Shown here: positions 1-12,795 of the stretch, piece by piece | Numbering within the stretch: the stretch's first letter is position 1 | How the letters are laid out: every line of letters begins with the position of its first letter | Origin: Nautilus pompilius | Lineage: Eukaryota; Mollusca; Cephalopoda; Nautilida; Nautilidae | Length of the DNA: 64,000 nucleotides | Assembly (NCBI GenBank): GCA_018389105.1 | Contig: JACATO010002730.1 | Span: forward strand, 620,001-684,000 | Direction: 5' to 3' | Made by a program: the position numbers and the translations under genes | The notes under the pieces: generated by a model | Seen by the model: only the letters and a program-made list of their open reading frames with translations | What the model was told of the DNA's origin: nothing | Database searches by the model: none

Positions 1-406
1 AGAGATGAATTTTGTTGTCATTTTCATTAAATGGTGCAGTATGAGAAAACGTCGTCATTATGCAAAAAGTAATTTATTTTTAACTTTTAGTATCTGCAGT
101 TGAGATACCGAGAGACAATCTTTAAATAGAACTTATAAATTTAAAATTTTTGTCAGTCATCAAAGATATTGCTACGAAATTACGGACAGCGCTTGCCACT
201 ATATATTAGAAATCTGAAATTAGATAAAACTAAAAAAAGAAGATAGAATCATTTGTAATTTACCTGATTAAATAAAAAAAAATAATGACGATCTACCAAG
301 ACTGAATCAGTCTGCACACATTAATGTTATGTACAAATAAAATATCCATTTTATTTCAATTATTGTACAAAAAAATTATACTTAAATCTATAAATACGAA
401 TTTAGT

Positions 407-902
407 CTACATGAATTTCCGATTACTGACTTTGTTTCTTAATACAAAAAGTTCCGGAGTCAAATGTCCTAACAATGCCTTTTGGTTTATCTTCTGGTGA
501 GCTTTGTTATCAGGGTTGAAGGATTTTATTTTATTGACGAGATTAGGGATATTGTACTGACTTATTGGGAAACATGAACACTTCACATCATGAAAGGCTA
601 CGAATGAAAGTTTCTGCTGCAACACATTTATTCGGACTTTCAACACTGCTTTTGATAAAATAGTGTACCACTGCTCTAATTCCATCGTTAGATTCGTTCT
701 ATTTTTAAACGGAAGAAGCAGCTGAAAATCTCGCCGACTTATTATTTCTCGACCCAAATTCATTTCCAAAATGTAAGTTTCGATTTTCGAAGATAGATTT
801 TTATTTCTATTTATCTGTTCGTCATAGTCCAGATTAATAAACAACAAAAAATCTTTGCGTTTTAAAAATACTGAAGAAACAAATAAATGAACGAGTACTT
901 TG
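407..902 (-). CDS. Candidate 3'-terminal exon of an unrecognised gene (partial)
   Basis: On the minus strand one frame is open from about 952 down to the TAG at 407-409, roughly 180 codons, which is long for DNA this AT-rich. A strong-looking splice acceptor (pyrimidine-rich tract ending in TTTCAG) sits at about 903-920. A second possible acceptor lies near 872. The encoded residues have a mixed, protein-like composition with no low-complexity tract; stretches such as LLLPFKNRTNLTMELEQWY and LLGHLTPELFVLRNKV are visible. An AATAAA polyadenylation signal lies about 50 bases beyond the stop on the same strand. I do not recognise the family. There is no ATG near the start of the open frame, which fits an internal or terminal exon better than a single-exon gene. 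No upstream exon was identified. It could also be a fragment of an old transposon ORF or a chance frame. Confidence 0.35.
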
Positions 903-1320
903 CTGAAACACAGAAATGGAATTAAGTAAGAATTTAATTTAACAGACTCCGACTAGATGCATTATAAAAGATTTGGTGATCGGTTCTAAATTATTGATTT
1001 AAGAATCGCTTCAGTGAATCATTGTGATAAACACAAAGGAGACATCAAAGTATCTTTCCAGAACTAACGCAGAATTAACAAGGCCTTTTCTCTGATATTG
1101 ATCAACCTGTCAGTCAGTATAATAAAATTCCTGATTAGAAAGCATTGTATAATTTAACTGAGACAATGAAGCAGAGAAATAATAAGCAAAAACATACTAA
1201 AATCAAGAGTATTTATTAATTTGAAAAGTCTAAAAATACTCCATGTTTAAATGCTTTATGTAAGAAAATTCAATTGTCTTTCTGGTTTCATGTGATTTTT
1301 TTCTCACTAAATTCTGACAT

Positions 1321-2212
1321 TTACTATTGTATCTTTAAAACAGTAGAAGTAGTCTCTTCGATACATTAGCGCCATGGTATTAATGCATTTAAAGAAATAA
1401 AAAGTAAATCGACTTAAATATCAAATTATTAACATTTTAGAATGTATATATATATACATTTTTTTACTTTCCTGATGTCAAATGTATGAAATATATTCCT
1501 AAGGAATGGAAAATGTAAACAAAGAAAAATTGTTTGACTATTTTTTTGCACTGGTTTCTTATTATTCAGGGGAAGTTTTCGCTTCGTCTTCACTGATAGT
1601 CGGAATATACTGGTACAGTCAAACACAATTTATTAGTATTTTTATCATTGGTTTGCAATAAATTGTTATTAAAACACATTTTGACAATCATACTCGCTCT
1701 TTATTAAGTAAAGGCTTTTCCCATATTTTATGCTTGAATATTTAGATAAATTTTTCAAAATTATTTTTATAAACGAAATTTCTGTATAAAAGGATAGTAT
1801 ATCACTCTTATGGCTTTTATTTGAGCAATAAAGTATTTTAATTTCATTTAATGTTAGTATAAATCTTTTGGTATCACATATATATACACAGCCCATCCAT
1901 AGGAATGTACAGACTTAATAATCAAGACATATTTTGTTTGATTGCTTTAATTGTCATTTTATGAAAGTAAACGTTAATTATTTTTAGTCACAGTATTAGA
2001 TTAAATAATATGGAGACCTCTAACATAATTAGAACAATACAACTATCGCACACGTGCATTTATATATTTTAATACGAAAATCAAATTCCAGTATTTGAAT
2101 TGTGTATAACTAATTAAATATCTAGAAATTGAATCTGTCATAATATTATTGGGAACTGCACCTAGGTATTCCAGCAAAGTTTTAAGGTGTTAATTTAATT
2201 TTTGTTGTAAGT
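1321..2212. repeat. Direct duplication, copy 1 (about 0.9 kb)
   Basis: This block matches 8019-8919 in the same orientation along almost its full length, with small indels and scattered substitutions. Shared anchors include TTAGCGCCATG near the left end, the run around TTTTCGCTTCGTCTTCACTG (about 1574), and GCACACGTGCATTTATATA (about 2050). The short minus-strand frames at 1429-1626 and 1669-1896 lie inside it and are not preserved in the other copy, so they are unlikely to be coding. I see no terminal inverted repeats or transposase. It may be two copies of an unknown repeat family or a local segmental duplication. Confidence 0.85.
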
Positions 2213-5200
2213 TTATTTTTGTCTCTCAAGAAAATATGCTGATAAGTACGCAATGGGGTTCATATTCCGACTTTGGTGAGACCCATTTATCAACTGCCTG
2301 AAGCCTACTTTTCTTTTTAACTACAACGTTTATGAATATATCGCATATTTCCTCCTTCTTGCACGATAATCTTTCAAATTCTTTTCATCAACTTCAGGAA
2401 CGAAGGTTCTGAATAGAATGATATTTATCGAAAGTAATTTATACATTATGTATATATATATAAATCAATTTTGACACTCCTACGTAATGCCATCCAAAAA
2501 TCTGCGCAAAATTCACACTAATTGTTAGCTAGTTATAAACATATTAAGTAAAAATCTTCACATCTATTTAAAACAGGCCCGTATTCGTTGACACAATATA
2601 AATTGGTAAAAGTTTGACTCGGGTGTGAAAATTATGGACATTGAGAAAGCGGCTTAGCAGGGTGGTGGCTCTTATTTTCAAATTGCTTCGATTAAGTTAC
2701 CCTTAGACTGCAGCAGAAACAATTTAACAGTGCATTGTTTCATTAATGTTGATACTATAGCAGCTAAAAACGATAGTTGTGTGTAAGGACATAGTAGCAG
2801 TAGGTCTGTGGTTTCACCTTAATCATTGAAAAGATGGATTATTTGGTGTTCAACACTCTACAGATGTAAGATCGATGCAAATACGGCGCAGGGACTCTTT
2901 TGCATGAGATCACCCATTTATTCCAGTAAATAAAATACATTTCGGCTAAATTTTCTTTCACGATCACAGTATTTTGGGGAATTTACTATGCCTAATAAGG
3001 GTTTTATTTTATACCGGTGGATATTGTTAAACATGCAAATTATATATGAACTTACTGCTTCTGGGCTGCTCATACTATTGCAATAAGAATCATCATGTAC
3101 ATGTGCAATTAATTTTTTTTAAATACGTCTACTAATTAATTTGAAATATTGGATTTCAAACATTTAACGACATCAAATAGTCAATACCTTTTAAAATATG
3201 ATATGAGTTAATCACAATATATTCAAAGGTTCATGAAACATTGGTTAATTTTAGTCATCACTTTCATGTTTTAATGAAAAAAACAAAGCATTTATAATTC
3301 TCTGTGTACTCGTTGTATTGAGCAGTGATAGCTGACGGCGAAGTTAAGACCGCGGTATAAAATGGAAATTTCCTCCATGTTATTTTCATTTCGTTTCAAA
3401 AAATTGATTAAGCTTTATTGCTTTTGCTGAGTTTATAATTAAAACATCAATAAATACTAATTAGCTCTTACAGTGCACTAGTTTAGTGAAAAATCAATAT
3501 TACTTTTAGTCGGGAATAAAAATCTATACTCCAAAAACATCGTTGGTAAAAAGGGTGTAAACAAAATTCAAATGTATTTATTCCCTGGCGACATTAACAA
3601 GAATTTCGGGAAAAAATAATGATATATTTTGAATGTGAATCTCATTTTATTGACGCACACAGTTTTAACAGTTGTTCTTCCTAGTTTCACTTAATTGGTA
3701 TAGATAAATATAAATAGATTTATACAGTGACAATTATAATGGTTAGGTTTAAAATCAAAACAGAAAAATCTGTTTTTATTTGATTGCAATTATATTAAAA
3801 GAAAGTGTGCAGACAGTAAATTGGAATAAAATTATTCTTGTCAGGGAAATTAAGTAGCTTCAAATATATTAGTTGATGGTTGAACTACTATATAAATAAA
3901 TATAATGCACTAAATAACTAGTGACTCAGCAAATCAACTTCTTCAATTAAGCAAAAAGAAGGAATTTCCTTTTATATTATGTATTCTCCCGAAATCTCTC
4001 GTGGATTTTAACGTGATAATAGCAGTTTATCATTACTTAATAGTTTATTGCTTCTCCCTTTAGACGTTCTACACTGAACAGAAACCTTGCATTTACTCTT
4101 TCAGTAAAGATAAGTAAATTTTATCGTCACCTGACATTCAAAGATAGCTACTAATAACGATGGATTTATGCGATATTTGCAGACGGATCAAAAGCCTGTT
4201 TTAATTGTTAGATACTTATCTTAGTTTTGTTATGGCAGTTATCTCTGACTTTCAAACTGGAAAATTGTCATGGTAGTTTGTAGCAATATTTATTTTTTTC
4301 TTTAAATATGTGTCGAATATTTAAGAGTCGTATGTAAATTATAATGCCATAACGCTATAAAACGACTATTTTATCACGTGTTATACCTTCCTGTTATCAA
4401 CGGTTTGCCATCATTTATTTTTTTAGATTTATATATAAAGATAATTATCTGGAAGTGACAGTAAATATTATATAGATGACATTTTGACAACAAATTAAGT
4501 CCTTGAATTCGAAGAAGCCGTATAACGAGTAATTTGTAAAAACGACTTTCACACCAGTTAATTGCACGGGGGCTGATACTTTCTTATTTATAATTAGTTT
4601 ACAGACGTCCTCTATGTGTTTATAGTGAGAGATATTTGTATAAAATAGCTTTCAAAAATTTACATTAGACTACATTTCCCCAGGCTACAGAACAGATAAA
4701 AAGTCGCGAAATCACAGTGATTTGATCAACCTTTCAGCTAGAATGACTTTCCAACAGAGATCGTTACCGCTAGTCAGTATTATATATTTTTCTACTCTAA
4801 TCCAGCGTGTATTTTATCGACGCTATTTCTATTACCACTCTTCTCCATCGCTTGATCTCAACTTGATTATAGTGACACTAACAGTAACTCTAATTTAAGT
4901 TTGCATTTTATTGGAATTATGGGTTTTCGAAATGGCAATAAAATGAGCAATCTCGAATCTATCTCGAAACTTAAATAACACAGTTTAGTATTTTATATTG
5001 AAAGAGTTGGAAGGAAAGAAATCCTGCATTAACACGCTGTGGACACCATATAAACAAATTCTGCCATGTAAGAAACAGTCTATTGGTTAGAGACGTCACG
5101 ATAATTTCATAGGGTCCGTGTACTTACCGTGATAAAGATTTGGACTAGACGAAAGGAACACTAAAACATTTTACTAAAATGATGTGAGAGAATGAAAGAC

Positions 5201-8018
5201 AGTTATTCTAAGCGATCAGAAAAAATAATTAAAAGAAAACATTACAATAAATACAGAAAATGACGAATTCACATCATTAAAATATATTAAATTTTAAAAT
5301 ATAAAAGAGTGAAAAATATTGAGAAATAATATCTATGATCTGTCAAGGAAAAATTAATATAATTTATTTTAAAAATACGTTGGATGAATGAGTTGAAGGA
5401 ACGTGGCTTTCAATAAACTGAAGAGTCCCTGACACTGTAATCCAACTAAAACTAATATAGTGTAAGACAAGTGATGCCATACAGACCGAATTTCTCGTCT
5501 TTATCTATCCTAAACATTTTGCATTATAAGATCTACATTTTAAACAGTAATGCAGTATTTTAGTTTGTAAAGTACCAAAAAATTTGATATGGATTCTACT
5601 TAATACCGTAAAATCAGTGTATCTTTGTAGTTTTTCGGCAGCCTTAAACTTCGTTAAACCTATTGGCTGCTCTTTATCTGGCGTTAAGACCACATCTTGT
5701 AAGACCTGAAGTAATGTTATGACGTTATTAAAGCTTGTAGTGTCGTTACTTGAGATCATAACTTAGTAGTTTGTCTAGATTAAAGGTTATGGTACAAGTG
5801 TCGAACAATATTATCACAATATATATAATAGAAAAATTATACGAATTCTATACAGAAAATCTTAAGGCAACATCTGCGTATGTGAACTGAAACATTTTTT
5901 TTTTTTTGCATTTACACTCATAGGTAACATCAACTGTAAATTTAAGAAATTATTTTGAGCTAAATACACTATTAAATTATGATTTTAAAAATTCAGAGCT
6001 ATCAGCTATGAAATTTGTCAATGTTTCTTAATGGTGTTTAAATAAAAGATGTGATTACTTGATTATTGCATATATTAAAGGAACACCTTAAATAACTTGC
6101 GTAATATCCACATAATCTGCTTTAAATGGAGTTTTGTAAAGAGAAAAAAGTAATGTAATGTTCGATGAAAATAAATATCCAGCCTCATACTGGAGTCTTA
6201 AAAATACTATTGAATGCAAACGGAACCAAAATTAAAGATATTCTAACAGATTTTAAAGTGTAGCATGCATTAATTTCACATTCAAAAATATTTTTGTCTC
6301 CGATTATATGCACAATCATTTGAACGATCTCTCCTTCCCTTACTGCATGCGTACGATTGAACGTATACCCGTATCTATATCTTGCATTGTTTTAAAATCA
6401 TTTTTATTCATATTATCTACAGATATATATATTTTTTCTACAAATAAAGAACATTACCAAATTACCCAGAAACGCATCTATATAGAAAAATTTGTGTATT
6501 AATTGTGTGCTGATTTTAATTAAATGTTACATAAATGTAAAATTTTTTATAGATCCTCAACAGTTGTAGTTGTTTTAAAATTTGAACATGTTTCATACAA
6601 ACGTTAAATACAGATTCAACTCTTTTAGTTTATATTTTAAATATAATTTCGTCTAGAGACGTCCGTGCCTTGTCTACTATTTCTGTTGCTTTTGATGATG
6701 GTGACGATGATCATCCTTTTTTTTGGTATCATATGTTTTTATAAGATATGCTCGTGAAGTTATCGAGTTTTCCAATCAAGTATGCTTGTTAACCTTCATA
6801 TTATTGTAAATGAGGCATTCAAAATAATTGATTAATATTGATTATTTGATTATTGCTGTTAGTCCTCAAAAAAAAGATTAGGATTGTTCTCTTACCTCTT
6901 CCTAAAAGAGAAAACACCAATTGGTGAAACGTTTTGTGAAAAGATATACAACTAAGAAGTTTTTTTCAAATAAAATATACAAATTACAATTTTTTGTTTA
7001 CAAAAAGCTTTCGATCTTTTCTGGCGCCTTTGATTTATTTCTCTATGCATCGACACCCAACGGAAACTCCAGTCGAAATGTAATGACACTAGTTAATCCT
7101 GGTCTCGGGACATGAGAACGTAACACGTATACACAAAGTACTTTTTTCTTCATTTATATTTTCTGAGCCAAGAGAGACTGGGAACGGCTGAAAGATAGAT
7201 GTAATTGTAAGTTATCATATTCAAGAGACGTAGGTTTAGCGATAACGTCGACATTTTGTTATTTCTGTTGAAGTGAAGCTCTCTAATTTCCTTTGGGTAA
7301 AAGAATTTATTACTTTTGTTATTTTCTTTATTTTTGCATCCAAAAGTTAATCTATGTTCATTTTTTATTTTGACTGTTTAGAGAAAAAGAAAATTGGTTC
7401 AGAAATTTCTTTAATGTAACGTAAAGGTAAAGACACTGATATACAACTTGAAAAGACAGAACTACAAATAAAGAAAAGTTAGGCAGATCTACTAAACGTT
7501 ACCGAATGCATCCTGAAGGTAAAAAGTAGAAAATTATTAAATAATAGCCTACATTATCTGAATTTTGAAGAGATAATCATAGTAGTAAATCCACTGATGA
7601 AAATAGTAAAGGGATATTGCAACAATGTACGAGTTAATTGAGGATAAAATATTGACTTTCATTTTTTTAAAAAATGGCCTTAAAGATAGACATATACAAT
7701 TCATTTTTAGTAATACTTGGAAGTTGTTTGATGCATTTAGTAACAGAGTAATGCCATCGAACATTCAATACCAACAAATCCTTAATTAACATGAACTTTA
7801 GTAATGTATATGAGCGTTTTTGCTTGCACTAAAGCATTAAACTTTTACGTCTCATACTTTTAAATAGACGTCTGATGCAGTATAGAGATAGCGCATTCTA
7901 CCGTAATCAGATATGGAGAGAATTCGAAAATATATTTTGGATCAAGTGTTTGCTGTCGAATGCTCTTAGAAAGTTCACTCAACCCATACATGCTTTATGA
8001 AGTTTAGGTCCGTCGGGT
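2213..8018. other. Non-coding AT-rich DNA, no gene recognised
   Basis: This is a long AT-rich stretch lying between the two copies of the 0.9-kb duplication. It has only short frames, for example an 84-codon minus-strand frame at 5505-5759 that I do not recognise. No transposase fragment, SINE head or splice-bounded exon could be supported. Confidence 0.6.
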
Positions 8019-8919
8019 TACTATTGTATCGTTTCGAAATCATAGTGCTCCTTTCATTGCTACGTTAGCGCCATGTTATTAATACATTTAAAGAAAAATA
8101 AAAAGTAAATCGACTTAAATATCAAATTATTTAACATTTTATAATCTCTCTCTTATATATATATATATATATATTACTTTCTTGATATCAAATATATGAA
8201 ATAAATTCTTAAGAAATGGAAAATGTAAAAAATGAAAAATTGTTTGACTAATTTTTTCGACTGGTTTCATATTATTCATAGGGAGTTTTCGCTTCGTCTT
8301 CACTGATAGTCGGAATATACTGGTACAGTCAAAAGGGAAAATGTATTAATGGTGTGCAATAAATTGTTTCAAAAACACATTTTGACAATCATACTGGCTC
8401 TTTATTAAGTAAAGGCTTTTCCCACATTTTATGTTTGAATATTTAGATAAATTTTTCAAAATTATTTTTATCAACGAAATTTCTGTATAAAAGGACAGTA
8501 TATCACTTTTATGGCTTTTATTTGAGCAATAAAGTATTTAATTTCATTTAATATCAGAATAAATCTTTATGTATTATATATATAAATATATATACACAGC
8601 CCATTTATATGAATGTAGAGACTTAATAATCAAGACAGTTTGTTTGATTGCTATAACTGTCATTTTATCAAATTAAACGGTTTATTTTTAGTCTCATTAT
8701 TAGATTCAATAATGAGGAGACCTCTGATATAATTAGAATAATACAACTATCGCACACGTGCATTTATATATTTTAATGCGAAAAGTAAATTTCAGTATAT
8801 GAACAGTGTATAGCTAATTAAATATCTAGACATGGAATCTATTAGAATATTATTGAGAACTTCACCTTGGTATTCCAGGAAAAATTATAGGTATTTATTA
8901 AATTGCAGCTGTAAGTTTA
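8019..8919. repeat. Direct duplication, copy 2 (about 0.9 kb)
   Basis: Same-orientation partner of 1321-2212. The two copies start together at a shared TTACTATTGTATC and lose similarity around GTAAGTTT near the right end. Copy 2 carries an expanded TA run at 8152-8174, where copy 1 has a shorter one, and small indels that break the frames seen in copy 1. The copies are about 6.7 kb apart. Confidence 0.85.
8152..8174. repeat. (TA)n microsatellite
   Basis: An uninterrupted TA run inside copy 2 of the 0.9-kb duplication. The equivalent site in copy 1 (about 1446) is shorter. Confidence 0.8.
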
Positions 8920-9178
8920 ACCAGTCATGAAATACTTTGGAGATCGTTCCCTAGAAGGTGGTTTACGACTATTCTCGAAACACGACTCCATCCACTGTCG
9001 TTCACAGAGGTAAACTAAATATCATGGCTAAATGCATACAATTTAACAACAAGTCTAAAGATCTTATCCAGCTATCGATGGAGCTAGACGTGTGAGAAAT
9101 ACCGAACATCTAGCGTGGAGATCATCGCAGCGGATTTCGTAGATTTAGTTGGAAATATAGGCCCCAGTGGCCTGCATA

Positions 9179-10814
9179 CAGTGCTGGACAAAAGAGTTGG
9201 GAATGTTGCTGTGAAATTGATATTTGAGCTCCCTCGTTATAACAAACGCATTTAAATGCCCATCACATTATTTTTATTATATGCAAAAAAACATGCCTTT
9301 AAAATTTACGAAAGCAACAAATGCTATATGTTTACATATTCACTATAAAAAATATTTGAATCGGCAGTGTCCGATTTGTACCGCGACAAAAGAGTTTGGA
9401 CTGTGAGAAAAACCATAAATATTTTTCATCATTCCAAATTAAAATTGAACAAATGCATGGAAATGATCAATTCATTAGCAGTGGGTGTCGTATCCGTGAT
9501 TTTCGATCACTTCTCGATAACGATGAGGCATGGATACGACCAAATGATGGCTGGCGGAAATGGTAATTTCCTGCCAACTTTTCTGGATGGCCTGCCAGAA
9601 TTGGTCTTGGTTGAGATTCTAGTATTTCCTTACGTTGGCCTTCAGCTGCTTCCAGACATTTTCGATTGGGTTGAGATACGGACGTTGGGGAAGCCAGCGC
9701 AAGACATCCATTCCTAGTTGGATGGTGAGAGAAGTGACTTCTCTAGCGGTGTGGATCGGAGCATTATCGTGCTGGAAGATGGCAGTGACTGGCATGTTCT
9801 CGTCGATGTAGTCGACGACGACATTCCTCAGTAAATTGCAGTAGGTCTGCGCAGTCGCTCTGCCCCTGATCAACTTGAGAGGTCCTGGTCCGGCCGCGCT
9901 CAAACACCAGAAGACCATCAGCGATCATCCTCCGGCCTGTACCGTCGGTCGGATGCATTTTATATTGTATTTTTCGCCATGGTAACGTCGAACATATACT
10001 CGGTTACCACTGTAAATGCGCATGATCATCGTTTCGTCGGAAAAGGGAACTCTAGCCCATTGAAATTTGGTCATCGTTTTGTGTAATTTATCCCATGCTA
10101 TGCGGATGCGCCTGTTCTTGTTAAAGATCAATGGCTTTTTCTGGACGATTCGTCCAAAGAAATTTCCCTTGCAAAGACGACGTTTAATAATGCGACTGGA
10201 GACATTCACTCCACTCAGGGAGGTTCGAATGGCCGTCGATGTCAGGAAACGATTGGCCCTGGATTTGCGACAAATGAGTCGATCCATTTTGTTGTCATAT
10301 TTTCGCGGTCTTCCCGTTCGCATTTTTGCTTTCGTGTTACTAGTCTCCTTGTACTGCTTCAGAATGCGGTTTACAGTGCTTTTCGGGCAATTGACTCGAT
10401 CGGCTATCTCCCGACAAGACAGATTTTCTTGGTGGTGCTCAACTATCAAGTCTCTGATTTCAGTCGACGTTGTCTTGCCAGGCATAGTGTAAAAATGATC
10501 TGAAATGGTCTTAGATGATGTGATTCTATTCATTTGATTCTTTAAAAAATGAATATATTCATGGGAATAAATGTATGCACAGATTTTGTTTACTGTCCCA
10601 ACTCATTTGTCGCGGTACAAATTTGACTATGCTAATTCAAATAATTTTTCCAGAAAATAGATACACATATGACATTTCCTGTTTTTACACATTTTAAAGG
10701 CATGTTTTAAACAACTTATGGAAAATAGGCTGGCTATTTGTATGCAAATGTAAAAACAAGAGAGATAAAACATCAATCTCACAGCAAGTGTCCCAACTCT
10801 TTTGTCCGGCACCG
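9179..10814 (-). mobile_element. Tc1-type DNA transposon with IR/DR ends, both ends present
   Basis: The element is 1636 bp and flanked by TA on both sides (9177-9178 and 10815-10816), the Tc1/mariner target duplication. The inverted repeats are long, about 225-240 bp, and each holds two copies of a core close to GACAAAAGAGTTGGGAC. The outer copies lie at 9179-9203 and 10790-10814; the inner copies lie at 9378-9401 and 10595-10618. This is the IR/DR arrangement known from Sleeping Beauty and some Tc1-like elements, in which transposase binds outer and inner sites. It encloses a nearly full-length minus-strand transposase with two nonsense codons. A second, truncated copy of the same family is at 23230-23737. 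Confidence 0.93.
9475..10485 (-). pseudogene. Tc1-like transposase (DD34E), two nonsense codons
   Basis: Reading down from the methionine at 10483-10485 (MPGKTTSTEIRDLIVEHHQE), one frame runs to TAA at 9475-9477: 337 codons including the stop, the usual Tc1 length. The N-terminal paired-like helix-turn-helix is followed by a GRPR-type linker motif. Next come the first catalytic Asp in PFSDETM, the second in FQHDNAPIH, and the Glu in LNPIE, with 34 residues between the last two: the DD34E signature. The C-terminus reads MPHRYREVIENHGYDTHC. The frame is interrupted only by TGA at 9925-9927, where Tc1 proteins usually have Trp in a GGWS-like motif, and by TAG at 9619-9621. No frameshift is seen. 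An in-frame upstream ATG exists at 10531-10533, but the truncated sister copy has a stop between the two ATGs, favouring the inner one. It would cut and paste its own element; as read, it is inactive. Confidence 0.93.
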
Positions 10815-10816
10815 TA

Positions 10817-12795
10817 AGTACATTCTCGACGTGTGATGCAATGGTTATGCGATGATCAGCATTTCCGTGAATTTTTTCTATGTTTCTTGAACTAAACTGG
10901 TTTCATTGTGCATTTGCCAAATTCGGCTGATAAAACTCTGTGTGACGCTATGTTCAGCATTTACATCTGTTTTTTTTTACTTGCTATCCGTAGCTTAAAC
11001 AATCGGTAAATTTTTCAAGCGCCACAATTTTAATTCTTGGTAACTTTATTAAATGAACATTAGTATTTCAATCAAATTTTATCACTATTGCACAAAATTT
11101 GAATTACCTGACAGTTATGTGACATTTGCAGTTGCAGTACAAATCCGAAAAGCAATGAAACATTTGAATTGACAAATTACATAAGCCATAGATTTTAAAA
11201 AGTTAAAGATCGTACAACCCTTCTACAATAATCAAGGTGATTTTAAATAGGGGTAGGAGGGATTTAAAACAAAATATCACTATACTATTTCGTTCACAGT
11301 ATTACAATTGTGGCCTTTTTAAATACTATTAAATTACAAAAATGTATATTTTAAAAAGTTCTTTGGTAGTATTAGATATTCATATTGCAACCAATATTGC
11401 TTTATTATCTCGTTTTTATATCACGTAACTGTGTCACTTTGGCAGGTATATAGCATATCTGTGGACGTTAGAAATTTTATACTGTGATCCATAACAGTAT
11501 CAAGTGATTCCTTTAAATATTTTGTCGTGAGAAATATTTTTTCTTGTCTTGTTACACTGCTAGATCGGTTTGTCGAGTTGGATCCTTTTTTGCAGCAGCA
11601 ACCACTTCTGTTACGAAAGTCAAAATGGAATTAACTTTATGCTCAGTCGACCCCATTTGGGTTCTATATTCTGAACAACAATATACAAATATAATAGAAG
11701 TTATTTTTCATTTCACATTGATTTTTCTGTCTTCATGCAGTTAACATTTATTAAACACTGAAAACTTTCAAAGACTATAAACATCTTGTGATTAAGATAT
11801 CCATTTAATCAAAGCAATACAGGTATCAAAAAGCACATACAGATAATTATTTCTCAGTGAGGAGACACCGAAGATTTAAACTTATAGAAAAAGCCATATT
11901 CTTCCGCTACTTTTTATTATAAGGTGGTATAAAAAGCTCTGCATATCTTTAAAGGGCGGAGTATATTAAAATATATTTAAAATACATATCAATGTGTTAT
12001 ATTTAAATCAATTCTGAACTTACAAAACTAGATTTGGCATTCATTCATTTTTTAACGTTTTATACATAGAATGTTTCTTTTGAAAAAATAAACACACGTT
12101 AAATTTGTTTGTTTTGTACAAATATTTGTACTTAATCTTAATTCTATCGTAATCCTTTGACTGCAGCCGAGATTTTAGATAGATTTTGATCAAAAGCACA
12201 GGCATTTAAACTTTCTATTATGACACGACATAGTTGGATTAAAATAACAAAATATTTAGTATTAGCTAATACAAATGGAATTAACATTCTTAAAAAATCC
12301 CAGGTGGAAGGCGTAAGAAACTAGTAATTAACAGTAAAATCTATTGCCAAGTCACTTCCTGACATAGCGGTACACTGAGATTTTAAAATGAAATTATGAA
12401 GATGGGTCACACGACTCATTGGATAATCGCGCACTTTCGTAATTCAACTACTGTTTCATTAGCTTCTGTCATCACTCCAAACGGCGTTAAGCTATTCTTT
12501 GAAACGTCAGAGTGGACAATCGAGTTCAGCGGTATCAGAAGCTCATTGTTACATTTTATTATCTTCAAAGGACTGTTACCTTTAGTGACCATTACAGGCT
12601 GATAACGCCAGTAGCTAATAGCTGGAAAGTTTATTCACAACAGACGCTATCCGTGCATACCATGTTTTCTCTGATTTCGAAGCAGAAATTATTCTAAATA
12701 TCATTTCTTTTATGAAAATGCATCAAGTTATAAAATATTCCTATTTAAATCTCATTGTTATTGATACTACAACAAAAATGACTACTACTACTACT
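10817..12795. other. Non-coding stretch, no gene recognised
   Basis: AT-rich sequence between the Tc1 element and the hAT MITE. Only short frames are present (for example 11544-11744 and 12396-12602), with no recognisable domains and no convincing splice signals. Confidence 0.55.

Noticed and set aside
1429..1896. Two minus-strand frames of 65 and 75 codons
   Set aside because: They lie in the 0.9-kb duplication and are broken by indels in the other copy.
5505..5759. 84-codon minus-strand frame with mixed composition
   Set aside because: ATG-started but no recognised domain, no splice signals and no conservation evidence; too short to call.
10067..10492. 141-codon + strand frame
   Set aside because: Antisense shadow of the Tc1 transposase on the minus strand.
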